Assembly: GCA_965116695.1 (NCBI GenBank)
Contig: OZ220706.1
Coordinates: 4,402,001 to 4,466,000, forward strand
Reading direction: 5' to 3'
Source of the DNA: JAJDTT01 sp965116695
Lineage (GTDB): Bacteria; Acidobacteriota; UBA6911; RPQK01; JAJDTT01
Length of the DNA: 64,000 nt
The translations under genes were made by a program, and so were the position numbers. Under the pieces are notes generated by a model. That model made no database searches. It was not told the DNA's origin and saw only the letters and a program-made list of their open reading frames with translations. Positions 17,761 to 26,839 of the stretch are shown here, in pieces. Numbering within the stretch: position 1 is the first letter of the stretch; every line of letters begins with the position of its first letter.

Positions 17761-18942
17761 ATGCGGTTCATCGGCGACATTCCGGTGTGGGGCGATCCCC
17801 AGGAGAACGCCGTACTTCAGATGAAGAACTGCGCCGGGGAGGCGGAGAGTTGCGCCCTGATGGCGGACCATCATCTGGGTTACGCGGTCCCCATCGGCGG
17901 AGTCGTCTCCTACGAGGGCCGCGTGAGCCCTTCGGGCGTCGGTTTCGACATCGCCTGCGGCAACAAGGCGGTGCGTCTCGACTGCGATTACGGGGACATC
18001 CGGAAGAACATCCCGTCCCTCATGGATGAGATCTCGAGGTCCCTCTCCTTCGGTGTGGGCCGGGTCAACCGGGAGCCGGTCGACCACGATCTCTTCGACG
18101 ACGATCCGGCCTGGAAGATACCGGCGGCCCAACGGCTGAAACCGGTCGCCCGAAAACAGTTGGGCACCATCGGGGGCGGCAACCACTACGTCGACCTCTT
18201 CTCCGACGAACGGCAGCGGATCTGGGCCGGAGTGCACTTCGGGTCGCGCGGTCTGGGTCACAAGCTGGCCACCCACTTCATCAAGGCCGGAGGCGGCAAA
18301 AACGGGATGCACGTGGACCCGGTGCTGCTGGACGCGGAGACGGAAATGGGGGCCGAATACGTGGCCTGCATGAAGCTGGCGGGCCGCTATGCCTACGCGG
18401 GCCGGGACTGGGTGTGCGAGAAGGTCGCTTCCATTCTGGGAGCGGAGATCCTGGAGGAAGTTCACAACCACCACAACTTCGCCTGGGAAGAGGAGCATGG
18501 CGGCCGCCGCTTGTGGGTAGTTCGAAAAGGAGCCACTCCCGCCTTTCCCGGACAAAAAGGGTTCGTGGGGGGTTCCATGGGCGACCCTTCGGTGATCCTG
18601 GAGGGAGTCGACTCGAAAGAGAGCGAGAAGGCCCTCTATTCCACCGTCCACGGCGCCGGGCGGGTCATGTCCCGGACCCGTGCCGCCGGCCGGACCCGGT
18701 TCAGGAAGGGGAAGCGGATCCGCATCTCGGCGGGGGAAATCAGCCGGGACATGATGCTGGCCTGGGTCCGCGGCATGGGCGTCGAGCTCCGCGGGGCCGG
18801 CACCGACGAATCGCCCCACTGCTACAAACGGCTGCCCGAGGTCCTGGACGCGCACCGGGGCACGATCCGGATCCTGCACACCCTCGACCCCATCGGCGTG
18901 GCCATGGCCGCCGCGGGCGAGTTCGACCCCTACCGGGATTGA
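17761..18942 (+). CDS. RtcB-family RNA ligase-like protein
   Basis: 393 residues. RtcB hallmarks are SGVGFDIACGN (metal-binding Cys), GGGNHYVDL, HFGSRGLGH and, near residue 295, STVHGAGRVMSR. RtcB joins RNA 2',3'-cyclic phosphate or 3'-phosphate ends to 5'-OH using GTP and Mn. The sequence is at the short end of the family and has DIACG where canonical RtcB has D-I-x-CG with other residues, so it may be one of the paralogous subfamilies. It begins 27 bases after msrA on the same strand. Confidence 0.8.
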   Translation: MRFIGDIPVWGDPQENAVLQMKNCAGEAESCALMADHHLGYAVPIGGVVSYEGRVSPSGVGFDIACGNKAVRLDCDYGDIRKNIPSLMDEISRSLSFGVGRVNREPVDHDLFDDDPAWKIPAAQRLKPVARKQLGTIGGGNHYVDLFSDERQRIWAGVHFGSRGLGHKLATHFIKAGGGKNGMHVDPVLLDAETEMGAEYVACMKLAGRYAYAGRDWVCEKVASILGAEILEEVHNHHNFAWEEEHGGRRLWVVRKGATPAFPGQKGFVGGSMGDPSVILEGVDSKESEKALYSTVHGAGRVMSRTRAAGRTRFRKGKRIRISAGEISRDMMLAWVRGMGVELRGAGTDESPHCYKRLPEVLDAHRGTIRILHTLDPIGVAMAAAGEFDPYRD

Positions 18943-19052
18943 AGCACCGGCGCCGATCGAGACGCCGCTTGCCGGGTCGTTCGTGTGTCACTCTCTCCCT
19001 TGTATTCTTGCAGCCGGGGCGGTAGTAAACTGGGCCGGGACGGGCGTGTGCG

Positions 19053-20255
19053 ATGAGACGACTGTTGCTGTGTGCTGTGAGCCTGGCATGGTTGCCGGTA
19101 CCGGTCCACGCGGCCGGCTGGGAGCATGTCCGGGTCAAGATCGGTGAGACGGTCAATATCGTTCCCCAAGGCACGCAGCTGGTCCGGGGCATGTTGGGAA
19201 TCGTACGGCATCCCGACGGGTCCATCTTCGTGAACACCCAGACCGGGGGTCTGGCCCGAAGCCGGGACCAAGGGAAGACATGGAGCCTGATCCCGGCCGA
19301 GAGGGCATTTGCCCTGGGTGTCACCCGCGACGGACGGCTCTGGTTGGCGGACCACGTCAAGGACTCCTCGCAGTTGGTGGTGCGCTATTCCTCCGACTCG
19401 GGCGGGACCTGGACCACGACGGCGCTCGACGTCTCCGATCTCTCCCCGGAATCGAGCCGGCGGCCTTACAACTGGACCGGCGACGACTACAACACATTCA
19501 TCGAGCGGCCCGACGGGACCCTCATGTTCTCGGCCGGTCTGCGGCGAATCCCCTGGTTTTACGAGGACCCGTCCCTGATGGAGGATGGACTGGTCTCGCC
19601 CGGAGCCGACGTGGGGGGCCTTTTTCTGTTCCGGAGCCGCGACGGTGGCAAGAGTTGGGGCGAACCGAGCCTGGTGCACGGATATGCCTCCGAGGCGGGC
19701 TATGCCGTCGATCCCGCAGACCCGGACCGCATCCTGGCCATGACCCGGATCCAGAGGCCCCTGCTGGCGGGCGAGGACAGGTCGGAGACGCTGGAGAAGA
19801 CGGGAGCCCCGGCCAGCACGGAGTCCAACTATCCCTCCATCTACAAGAACGGACTGCTGCTGGAGTCGCGCGACGGCGGCCGCACGTTCGCCGAGGTTGC
19901 AGGAGGGCTCACCGGATACTACGAGATTCGCGGGACCATCCTCTGGACGGCGGACGACCGGGTGGTGGTGACCCATCAGGGGGCGCACCCGGGTGGAGGT
20001 CCGGACGGAACCCTCCTGGCCAGAATCAGTCTCGACGGCGGCCGGCGCTGGCTCGACGGCACGGCAAACGGGACAACGGCCATGAACCAATCCCGTAAAT
20101 TCGTGCTGGTCCCCTGGCCTCCCGGACATTCCTTCACGGCGCCCAGCGTGCAGATCTCCGAAAATCGCTTTCTCAGCGTCTATTTTCACGGCAACCTGAG
20201 CCGGAACATCGCCATGGTCAGTGGTGTTTTCTGGCGCTTGGAGCACCTTCCGTGA
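19053..20255 (+). CDS. Secreted BNR/Asp-box sialidase-like beta-propeller protein
   Basis: 400 residues with a signal peptide (RLLLCAVSLAWLPVPVHA). At least five Asp-box motifs of the S-x-D-x-G-x-(T/S)-W type are present: SRDQGKTW, SSDSGGTW, SRDGGKSW, SRDGGRTF and SLDGGRRW. This predicts a beta-propeller of the sialidase or BNR-repeat type. Catalytic Arg-triad residues cannot be assigned with confidence. It is upstream of two sugar-acid type dehydrogenase genes and may act on the same substrate. Confidence 0.75.
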   Translation: MRRLLLCAVSLAWLPVPVHAAGWEHVRVKIGETVNIVPQGTQLVRGMLGIVRHPDGSIFVNTQTGGLARSRDQGKTWSLIPAERAFALGVTRDGRLWLADHVKDSSQLVVRYSSDSGGTWTTTALDVSDLSPESSRRPYNWTGDDYNTFIERPDGTLMFSAGLRRIPWFYEDPSLMEDGLVSPGADVGGLFLFRSRDGGKSWGEPSLVHGYASEAGYAVDPADPDRILAMTRIQRPLLAGEDRSETLEKTGAPASTESNYPSIYKNGLLLESRDGGRTFAEVAGGLTGYYEIRGTILWTADDRVVVTHQGAHPGGGPDGTLLARISLDGGRRWLDGTANGTTAMNQSRKFVLVPWPPGHSFTAPSVQISENRFLSVYFHGNLSRNIAMVSGVFWRLEHLP

Positions 20256-20294
20256 AAAAGCTCGGAGGCGCGGCCCGGGCGGCATAGGAAAGGC

Positions 20295-22181
20295 ATGGAG
20301 CGAGTCGCGATCGCGGTTGTGGGCTGCGGGAATTTCGGCTCTCACATGGCCCGCTTGATCCGGGAGTTGGAGCCGTACCGGGTCGCCGGCTGCCACGATC
20401 TCGACGGGGCGGCAGCCGGCGGCTTGGCCTCCCACCTCGAGACTTCCGTATACGGCTCCTTCTCCGAAGTTCTGGCCGATTCCTCGGCCGACGCGGTCCT
20501 GCTGACGTCACCCAACCATCTGCACTGCTCTCAGGCCGTGGCGGCGGCACGCGCCGGGAAGCACATCTTCTGCGAGAAGCCCATGGCGCTCGACGTCCAG
20601 GAGTGCCACCAGATGATGGAGGCGGCGACGGCGGCCGGCGTGAAGCTCATGGTCGGCCACAAACGGCGGCTGCGCCCCCAGTACGCCAAGATGTCCCAGG
20701 TGGTTCACAGCGGCCGGCTCGGGCGGGTGATGGCGGTCAACATCAACGGCTTCTACCACCGGGACTGGTGGAGCTGGTGGCTGCGGCGAGACCGGGGAGG
20801 AGGGCTGCTTCACGCCTCCGGTGTCCACGACATCGATTTTCTGCGGCACATCTGCGGCGAGGCGGGGAACGTGTTCGCCAGGAGTCCGGTGAAGACGGAT
20901 CATCGAAGCGATTTCGAAGACCAGATCTCGATGCTGATCCACTTCGAGTCGGGCGCGGTGGCCACGCTGCAGGTCAGCCCCTTCTCTCCGATTCGGACCT
21001 TTCGCCAGTCCTTCGGCGTGCATATCGTGCTGGAGCAGGGCGGAATCCTCTACGATCCCGGCGATTGCAGCGTCACCATTCGGAGTCGCGGCGGTTGGGA
21101 GGAGCGGCACGGGTTCGACAACGAGGCCGGTTTCCGGAGCGCCTATACCGAAGAGTTGACCAGCTTCGCCGATTGGATTCTGAAGGACCGGGAGCCGGTG
21201 CTCACCGGATGGGACGGCCTGCGCTGCGTGGAGATCATGGAGGCCGCCTATCTCTCGGCTCGCACCGGGCGTCAGGTCGAGCTGCCGCTGCCGCGGCGGA
21301 ACGCACCCGCCCTCATTCGGGGCCCCCTCTCCCGGAGGCGGGATCTGGAGGAGCCGACCCTGTTCGCCCGGGGCCTCTCCATGCCCGAGGGCCCGGCCTT
21401 CGACGCCGGCGGAAACCTCTTCGTGGCCAATTGCCGCGCCGACCACGTGTCCAAAATCTCCCCGGACGGCCACGTATCCCGCTTCCTGACCACCGGCGGC
21501 AAGCCCCAGGGCGTGGTGGTGAATCCGGACGGGAGCCTCCTCGTATCGGACCACAAGTTGCGCAAGATTCTTCGGGCCGGACCCGATGGATCGCTGGAGG
21601 ATTTCTGCACCCGCTACGGCGATGGGCGCCGGCTTCGGGGACCCAACGAGATCCTTCTCGGTCCCGGCGGCCAGGTCTACTTCACCGATCCCGGTTCGGC
21701 GTGGCGCGGCCGGCCCTCCGGCGCCGTCTCACGGGTGACGGAGCAGGGAACCGCCGAGGTCCTGGCAGACGGCCTGGAGTTCACCAACGGTTTGGATTTC
21801 CATCCCGGCGGGAAGGGGATCTACGTGGTGGAGACGACCAGCGGAAAGATCCTGCGCGCGCCGCTGGACCAGGCAGGGGCGTTGGCCGGGCCGCTGGAGG
21901 AATTCGTGCGCTTCCGGGGCCGGGTCGGTCCCGACGGGATCCGGTTCGCCGCCGATGGCGATCTCTACGTCACGCTCTTCGGCCGGGGACAGATCGCCGT
22001 GGTCTCTCCCGGCGCCGAGGTGATGGATCGAATCCGGCTTCCCGGCCTGTATCCCACCAACGCGGTCTTTCGGGAGGGTAACCTGCTGGTGTGTGAAGGA
22101 GCCACGGGCGCCATCTGGAGTCTGAGTCTGGGAGTGGAGGGGCTTCCCAGCTACTCGGAGAGAACTTGGAACGGAAATTGA
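20295..22181 (+). CDS. Fusion of Gfo/Idh/MocA oxidoreductase and SMP-30/gluconolactonase-like propeller
   Basis: 628 residues, start ATG 20295 with an AGGAAAGG ribosome site. Residues 1 to about 340 form a Gfo/Idh/MocA dehydrogenase: Rossmann AVVGCGNFGSHMA, then CEKPMALD with the family lysine, and the C-terminal alpha/beta domain. From about residue 350 the protein is an SMP-30/gluconolactonase-like propeller (LSMPEGPAFDAGGNLFVAN, later GPNEILLGPGGQVYFTDPG). The first half would make a lactone or keto-sugar from NAD(P), the second would hydrolyse a lactone, so the fusion could do both steps. There is no stop or frameshift between the halves. Confidence 0.85.
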   Translation: MERVAIAVVGCGNFGSHMARLIRELEPYRVAGCHDLDGAAAGGLASHLETSVYGSFSEVLADSSADAVLLTSPNHLHCSQAVAAARAGKHIFCEKPMALDVQECHQMMEAATAAGVKLMVGHKRRLRPQYAKMSQVVHSGRLGRVMAVNINGFYHRDWWSWWLRRDRGGGLLHASGVHDIDFLRHICGEAGNVFARSPVKTDHRSDFEDQISMLIHFESGAVATLQVSPFSPIRTFRQSFGVHIVLEQGGILYDPGDCSVTIRSRGGWEERHGFDNEAGFRSAYTEELTSFADWILKDREPVLTGWDGLRCVEIMEAAYLSARTGRQVELPLPRRNAPALIRGPLSRRRDLEEPTLFARGLSMPEGPAFDAGGNLFVANCRADHVSKISPDGHVSRFLTTGGKPQGVVVNPDGSLLVSDHKLRKILRAGPDGSLEDFCTRYGDGRRLRGPNEILLGPGGQVYFTDPGSAWRGRPSGAVSRVTEQGTAEVLADGLEFTNGLDFHPGGKGIYVVETTSGKILRAPLDQAGALAGPLEEFVRFRGRVGPDGIRFAADGDLYVTLFGRGQIAVVSPGAEVMDRIRLPGLYPTNAVFREGNLLVCEGATGAIWSLSLGVEGLPSYSERTWNGN

Positions 22182-22214
22182 AGCAACGCTGAAGTCATCA
22201 GGAGGAGTGAAACC

Positions 22215-23231
22215 ATGCCGAAACATCGTCTCGTGTGGCTGACCATCGTCGACCAGGACCCTTCCCCGCTGGAGGCTCAACTATCGGGTCTCGACTACGA
22301 GTTGGAGGTCCTCCTCTCGCCGAGCCCGGAACAGACGGTTCAGGCGGTTCGCCGTGGCGACGTGGTGGTCACGATCGGCGTGCCGCTTCGGACCCAGGTG
22401 CTGGATCAGTCCCAGAGGCTTCAGGCGATTCTGAGCCAGGGGCACGGCGTCGATCACATCGACATCGACGACGCCACCCGGCACGGAATCATGGTGGTCA
22501 ATACGCCCGGCTTCTGCACCGAAGAGGTCTCCAATCACGCTCTGGCGCTGCTGCTGGCCTGCACCCGCCAGATTGTCAGTCTGGACCGCCGGGTCAGAAA
22601 CGGGGAGTGGACGCCGGACCTCTGGGGCCGGATCGACCCCATTCCTCCCCTCGTGGGACAGGTTCTGGGGCTGGTGAGCTTCGGCGGTATCGCCCGCCTG
22701 TTTGCCCGGAAGGCCCGGGCTCTGGGTCTGAAGATCATCGCCTACGACCCGTACATCCCCCCCTGGATCGCGCAGGAGTACCGGATCGATCTGGTCCAGG
22801 ACCTGAACGAGCTGGCCCGCCGCTCCGACTTCGTGTCCATGCACGTGCCCAACGCCCCCGCCACCCGGGGCATGCTGGGCGAAGACTTCTTCCGGGCCAT
22901 GAAGCCGAATGCATTCTTCGTCAACACGGGCCGGGGCCGCACCGTCGACGAGGCGGCCCTGATTTCGGCGCTTCAAGAGGGAGAGATCGCCGGTGCGGGC
23001 CTGGACGTCTTCGAAGTGGAACCTCTCCCCTCCGACAGCCCTCTCATGGAAATGGAGAATGTGGTCCTGACCCCGCACTCGGCCGGGCTCTCGGACGCCA
23101 TCTGGAATCGTGGCGCCACCATCATGGGACAGGAAGCGGCCCGCATCTTCAGGGGGGAGTGGCCCATGTCGCTGGCCAATCCTAAGGTGCGGGACCGGGT
23201 GGGTCCCCGGAGACCGGCCACCAACTCCTGA
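22215..23231 (+). CDS. D-isomer-specific 2-hydroxyacid dehydrogenase
   Basis: 338 residues with ribosome site GGAGGAG before ATG 22215. The NAD fold glycine loop is GLVSFGGIARLFA. Catalytic residues are Arg in VNTGRGRTVDE, Glu in DVFEVEPLP and His in LTPHSAG. This family reduces 2-keto acids such as pyruvate, glyoxylate or phosphohydroxypyruvate. It follows the fusion gene by 33 bases, probably in the same operon, so a sugar-derived keto acid is a plausible substrate. Confidence 0.85.
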   Translation: MPKHRLVWLTIVDQDPSPLEAQLSGLDYELEVLLSPSPEQTVQAVRRGDVVVTIGVPLRTQVLDQSQRLQAILSQGHGVDHIDIDDATRHGIMVVNTPGFCTEEVSNHALALLLACTRQIVSLDRRVRNGEWTPDLWGRIDPIPPLVGQVLGLVSFGGIARLFARKARALGLKIIAYDPYIPPWIAQEYRIDLVQDLNELARRSDFVSMHVPNAPATRGMLGEDFFRAMKPNAFFVNTGRGRTVDEAALISALQEGEIAGAGLDVFEVEPLPSDSPLMEMENVVLTPHSAGLSDAIWNRGATIMGQEAARIFRGEWPMSLANPKVRDRVGPRRPATNS

Positions 23232-23278
23232 TCGAAAGGGACTGAAACCCCGTCAGCGGCGGCAAGGAAAGCCTCCAT

Positions 23279-23641
23279 TCAGGCCCGGTCCACGTACTCC
23301 ACCGGCTGGGGTTGGATCTCGTCGGCCGGCCGGCGGCCCGCGTCGCGCCGTCCGCTTCCTTCCAGCCGGCTGATGATCCGAACCGTCATCTCGTGGTCGC
23401 AACGGATCTGGCAGCTCAAGCGGACGCCGGTCACCCGGCGCATCTCCAGGACCTTCTTTTCCGCGGCCGTCATCCGGGCCGGCTCACCGTCGACGAACTC
23501 CACCCGGCAGGTGGTGCAACGGGCGTTCCCGCCGCAGGCGTGCAATTGATCGATGCCCGCCTCGTCGGTGAGAGCCAGAACCAGCCGCTTGCCGGCATCC
23601 ACGTCGAAATCGCCTACACCTTCCACAGTCAGCTTGGGCAT
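23279..23641 (-). CDS. [2Fe-2S] plant-type ferredoxin
   Basis: 120 residues. The iron-sulfur ligands are in CGGNARCTTC, then Cys in LSCQIRCD near residue 78, the usual C-x5-C-x2-C...C arrangement. It carries electrons for an unidentified oxygenase or reductase. It lies 20 bases after the DUF2848 gene on the same strand, so they may share a transcript. The C-terminal tail (about 25 residues, Arg/Pro-rich) extends beyond the domain. Confidence 0.85.
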   Translation of the reverse strand: MPKLTVEGVGDFDVDAGKRLVLALTDEAGIDQLHACGGNARCTTCRVEFVDGEPARMTAAEKKVLEMRRVTGVRLSCQIRCDHEMTVRIISRLEGSGRRDAGRRPADEIQPQPVEYVDRA

Positions 23642-23661
23642 GGGTACTCCTCTTTTCTCGT

Positions 23662-24444
23662 TTATCCCTCTTGGGACCGTCGGTCGAAGTCTTGCCGGTA
23701 CTGCAGGTCGTCTCCCAGCGGAACCGCCCGGAACTCGTGTCGGATGGTGCGGTCCAGCACCGGGTCGTTGAGGCCCACCAGGAAGCTGTCGCCGACGCCC
23801 AGCGCCGTTTCCGGGGGAAGTTCCAGCCGCCGGACGGTCTCATCCACCGAATCCAGGAAGGAACCGCAGCCGCAGTACAGCACCATGGGATCGGCCAGCG
23901 ATCTCACCTCGTTCATGTTCAGCAGGTATTCCAGGTCCACCAGCTCCGAGATCTTGCTGTCCTGCAACGGGACCGTGTGCTCTCCCGCCACCACGTGGCT
24001 GAAGATGCGCAATTCGTCCCAGTGGGGGCGGACCTCCTCGTAGGGCCACGCCGTCCGCGCCAAGGGGTGGGGACACATCTGTTTGGGCTTGTCCGGAAAG
24101 AGGGGGTCCAGTTCCCGGTCGCACTGGTCGCTGCCCACGGAAATGAAGATCTCCTGCCCGTCGCGGATGGCGACGACTTCGGCTTCCCCACCCGTCATCG
24201 AACCCTGGACCTCGAAGTCGGGGCTCTGGGTGAGCAGATAGCGGCCGAGGTGGAAGATGGACGGATTCGTGAGCGTCGCCATGGTGAAGCGGCCGTCGCG
24301 CTCGAGCTGTTCATCCATCTCCCTCCGCATCCCCTCCACGTCCCGGGAGCAGAAGCGGGCTCCGGAAACCGACCCCACCGGAAGCGAGCGCTGCTCCGTG
24401 CCGGACCGCCCGTGGACCGTCATCTCGACATAGGTGATCTGCAT
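23662..24444 (-). CDS. DUF2848 family protein
   Basis: 260 residues if started at ATG 24444; an alternative ATG at 24471 adds nine residues. Neither has a strong ribosome site. The sequence has DUF2848-like features: SDQCDRELDPLF, a conserved EHTVPL region and a late SFLVGLNDP segment, resembling the fumarylacetoacetate-hydrolase-like fold. The function of this family is not established. It precedes a ferredoxin gene on the same strand. Confidence 0.7.
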   Translation of the reverse strand: MQITYVEMTVHGRSGTEQRSLPVGSVSGARFCSRDVEGMRREMDEQLERDGRFTMATLTNPSIFHLGRYLLTQSPDFEVQGSMTGGEAEVVAIRDGQEIFISVGSDQCDRELDPLFPDKPKQMCPHPLARTAWPYEEVRPHWDELRIFSHVVAGEHTVPLQDSKISELVDLEYLLNMNEVRSLADPMVLYCGCGSFLDSVDETVRRLELPPETALGVGDSFLVGLNDPVLDRTIRHEFRAVPLGDDLQYRQDFDRRSQEG

Positions 24445-24789
24445 CCGCGTAGAATACTCGGATTCTTCCATGCGTGCGACAGCCTCGAACCGGCGGATGC
24501 CGGAGCCGACGCGGGTTCGCGACGGTTTCAGGAAACCGCCGGAAACGGCCGGGTCCCCTGGTTCGATGCTCTGGACGTGTCCAATTTTTCGTGCTATTCC
24601 TGGAAAATCGTTAAGTCGCGAACAGGACTTCCATCTCCGCGCGCCGGTCGGGGCTGCCAAGTCTGAGGATGCCCCCGGAGAAGATTGCGCAGTGTTCGAG
24701 GCCCTTTCCCCAGAGAGTTTTTCAAACCACGCAGGAACCATGCACTGTCGTCCGGATCATCGATCCCATGGCGGCGGAGGACTTTCACC
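24445..24789. other. Divergent intergenic region, no gene seen
   Basis: 345 bases between the DUF2848 gene (minus) and the first Cache-domain gene (plus). Both promoters should be here. Frames are open through parts of it, but they are extensions without a start supported by a ribosome site. No clear promoter box or hairpin was identified. Confidence 0.5.
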
Positions 24790-25767
24790 ATGGCCGGATG
24801 CCGATTGCCCGATCTGTTGATGATTCCGATTCTGGCGGCTGCCGGACAGGGATTCGCGCCGGCGCAAGCCTCGGCTTGCGCCGATCACTCCATTTCGGCC
24901 GGAGCCGTGCGGACCAACGAGGACGTGGAGGCGTTCGTCCAATGCGCCTACGAGTTCGTTCAGGAAGTCGGATTCGAGGAAGCGCGAAGGGCCTTCCACG
25001 AAGACGAACGCTGGAAAAAAGGAGCCAACTATATTTTCGTCTCGGAAGTCACGTCGGTGAGTGAGGAGACACGGAGCCTGGTCTTCCCGCCCGACCCGTC
25101 CAGGGAAGGACGGACGATCACACGCCTGCTGGACGACGCCTTCGGCAACAATTACTACAGGGATCGGCATCGTCTCCTGAGCCTCGTCGGGGAGGGCTGG
25201 ATCCACTACGCGTTCACGAACCCGGCGACCGGCGTAGACGAGCCCAAGGCCTCCTACGTCAAGAGCATCGACTGGGACGGGATCCCGGCCGCCATCGGCT
25301 CCGGCATCTACCGGCGCGACCTCCCGGGCACGTGCCGGGAAGAAGAGGTGAACGCCGCGGTGCTCGGTATGAATCCGTCCGACGAGACGCTTCAGGAATT
25401 CGTCCGCTGTGCCGCCATGGAAATGGAGTCGATGGGGTATTTCGCTTCCGTGGGCCTCTCTTCGGACCCGCGGTGGAGGCGTGACTCCATCTACGTGTTC
25501 GGCGTGGACGGCAACGGCAACACGCTGTTCAGTGGCGATCCCTACCGCCGGGGCGGTTGGACCTGGGGCGGGCAGGATACGGAGTTGACGTCGCTGGCCG
25601 ACCGGGACGACTTGAGCGTGGCCCACGCCTTCGGTGAAACCTTCCTCTATTATATGAGCCGAAATCCCGCCACCGGAACGGAGCAGCGGAAGGTCGTCTT
25701 CGTCAAGCGGGTGGTCAGCTACGGCCTGCCGATCCTCATCGGCTCCGGCTACTATCTGGACGAATGA
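24790..25767 (+). CDS. Secreted protein with two Cache-like sensor repeats, copy 1
   Basis: 325 residues from ATG 24790, with GGAGG nine bases before. A signal peptide (about residues 1-25) ends near AQASAC. The rest is two similar halves: each starts with a helical stretch (NEDVEAFVQCAYEFVQE; DETLQEFVRCAAMEMES), then a strand-rich ligand-binding region ending in GIPAAIGSGIY or GLPILIGSGYYL. This is the pattern of the small-molecule-binding Cache domain found in receptors. No kinase, cyclase or methyl-accepting part follows. A close paralogue follows directly. Confidence 0.65.
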   Translation: MAGCRLPDLLMIPILAAAGQGFAPAQASACADHSISAGAVRTNEDVEAFVQCAYEFVQEVGFEEARRAFHEDERWKKGANYIFVSEVTSVSEETRSLVFPPDPSREGRTITRLLDDAFGNNYYRDRHRLLSLVGEGWIHYAFTNPATGVDEPKASYVKSIDWDGIPAAIGSGIYRRDLPGTCREEEVNAAVLGMNPSDETLQEFVRCAAMEMESMGYFASVGLSSDPRWRRDSIYVFGVDGNGNTLFSGDPYRRGGWTWGGQDTELTSLADRDDLSVAHAFGETFLYYMSRNPATGTEQRKVVFVKRVVSYGLPILIGSGYYLDE

Positions 25768-25810
25768 TTTCCTGCGGGCTCAAGCCCGGTTGCGCATTTG
25801 GAGGATCAAC

Positions 25811-26797
25811 ATGACAATGAATCGACGACTGTCCGGTTGCCTTTTTCTCTTATCCCTGCTGGCGGCGGCGCCCCACGCGTTGGGGAGCGGTGACGGTCCG
25901 TCGTGTGCGGAGAAATCCGTCGTCGCCAGCGCCGTGCAAACGCGCGAAGACGTTCGCGCTTTCGTTCAGTGCGCTTACGAATACGCCATTGAGATGGGGC
26001 CGGAGGAGGCTCGCAGAGCGTTCAACGAGGATGAACGCTGGAATAGCGGCTCCATCTACGTCTTCATTTCCGAATCGACGCCGGAAAGCGACCAGGCCCA
26101 TCACTTCGTGTTCCCGCCCGAACCCGAGCGGGAGGGTACCTCGCGCGGCTTCCTGATCGATGTCTTCGGCAACGACTACTACAAGGAGCAGCACCGCATT
26201 ACGAGCGGCTTCGGGGAGGGGTGGCTGTACTATTCGTTCACGAATTTCACGACCGGCAGGGACGAGCCGAAGGCGACCTACGTCAAGAGCATCGACTGGA
26301 ACGGGACGCCGGCCGGCATCGGTGCGGGAATCTACCTGCGGGACATCCCGGGCTCCTGCAATCGGGAAGAGGTCAACGCCGCGGGGCTTCTTGCCGCTCC
26401 CTCCCCTCGGAACTTGCAGGAATTCGTCCGGTGCGCGGCCATGGAACTGGAGGCCATGGGGTATTTCGCCTCCGTCAGCTTGTCGGCCGACCCGCGCTGG
26501 AGGCAGGACTCGGTCTACGTATTCGGCGTGGACGGGAACGGCAACACGCTGTTCAGCGGCGACCCCTACCGCTGGGGCGGGTGGACGTTGGGCGGACCCG
26601 ACTCCGAGCTGACCTCGCTGGAGGATCGGGACGACCTCAGCGTGGCCGACGCCTTCGGTGAAACCTTCCTCTACTACATGTCGCGGAACCCGGCCACCGG
26701 GATGGAGCAGCGGAAGGTGGTCTTCGTCAAGCGGGTCGTCACCTACGGCCTGCCGATCCTGATCGGCTCCGGATACTATCTTCAGGATGAGGAATAG
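25811..26797 (+). CDS. Secreted protein with two Cache-like sensor repeats, copy 2
   Basis: 328 residues from ATG 25811, with GGAGGA before it; ATG 25790 is less well placed. Domain layout is the same as copy 1 and the last 110 residues are nearly identical between the two, so this is a recent tandem duplication. The signal peptide differs more than the domains (GCLFLLSLLAAAPHALGSG). The first half reads TREDVRAFVQCAYEYAIEMG, the second NLQEFVRCAAMELEAMGYFA. Confidence 0.65.
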   Translation: MTMNRRLSGCLFLLSLLAAAPHALGSGDGPSCAEKSVVASAVQTREDVRAFVQCAYEYAIEMGPEEARRAFNEDERWNSGSIYVFISESTPESDQAHHFVFPPEPEREGTSRGFLIDVFGNDYYKEQHRITSGFGEGWLYYSFTNFTTGRDEPKATYVKSIDWNGTPAGIGAGIYLRDIPGSCNREEVNAAGLLAAPSPRNLQEFVRCAAMELEAMGYFASVSLSADPRWRQDSVYVFGVDGNGNTLFSGDPYRWGGWTLGGPDSELTSLEDRDDLSVADAFGETFLYYMSRNPATGMEQRKVVFVKRVVTYGLPILIGSGYYLQDEE

Positions 26798-26839
26798 GGC
26801 TCCCGGCCGCTGAACCGCGTCCGCGTTCCGTGACGCGAA

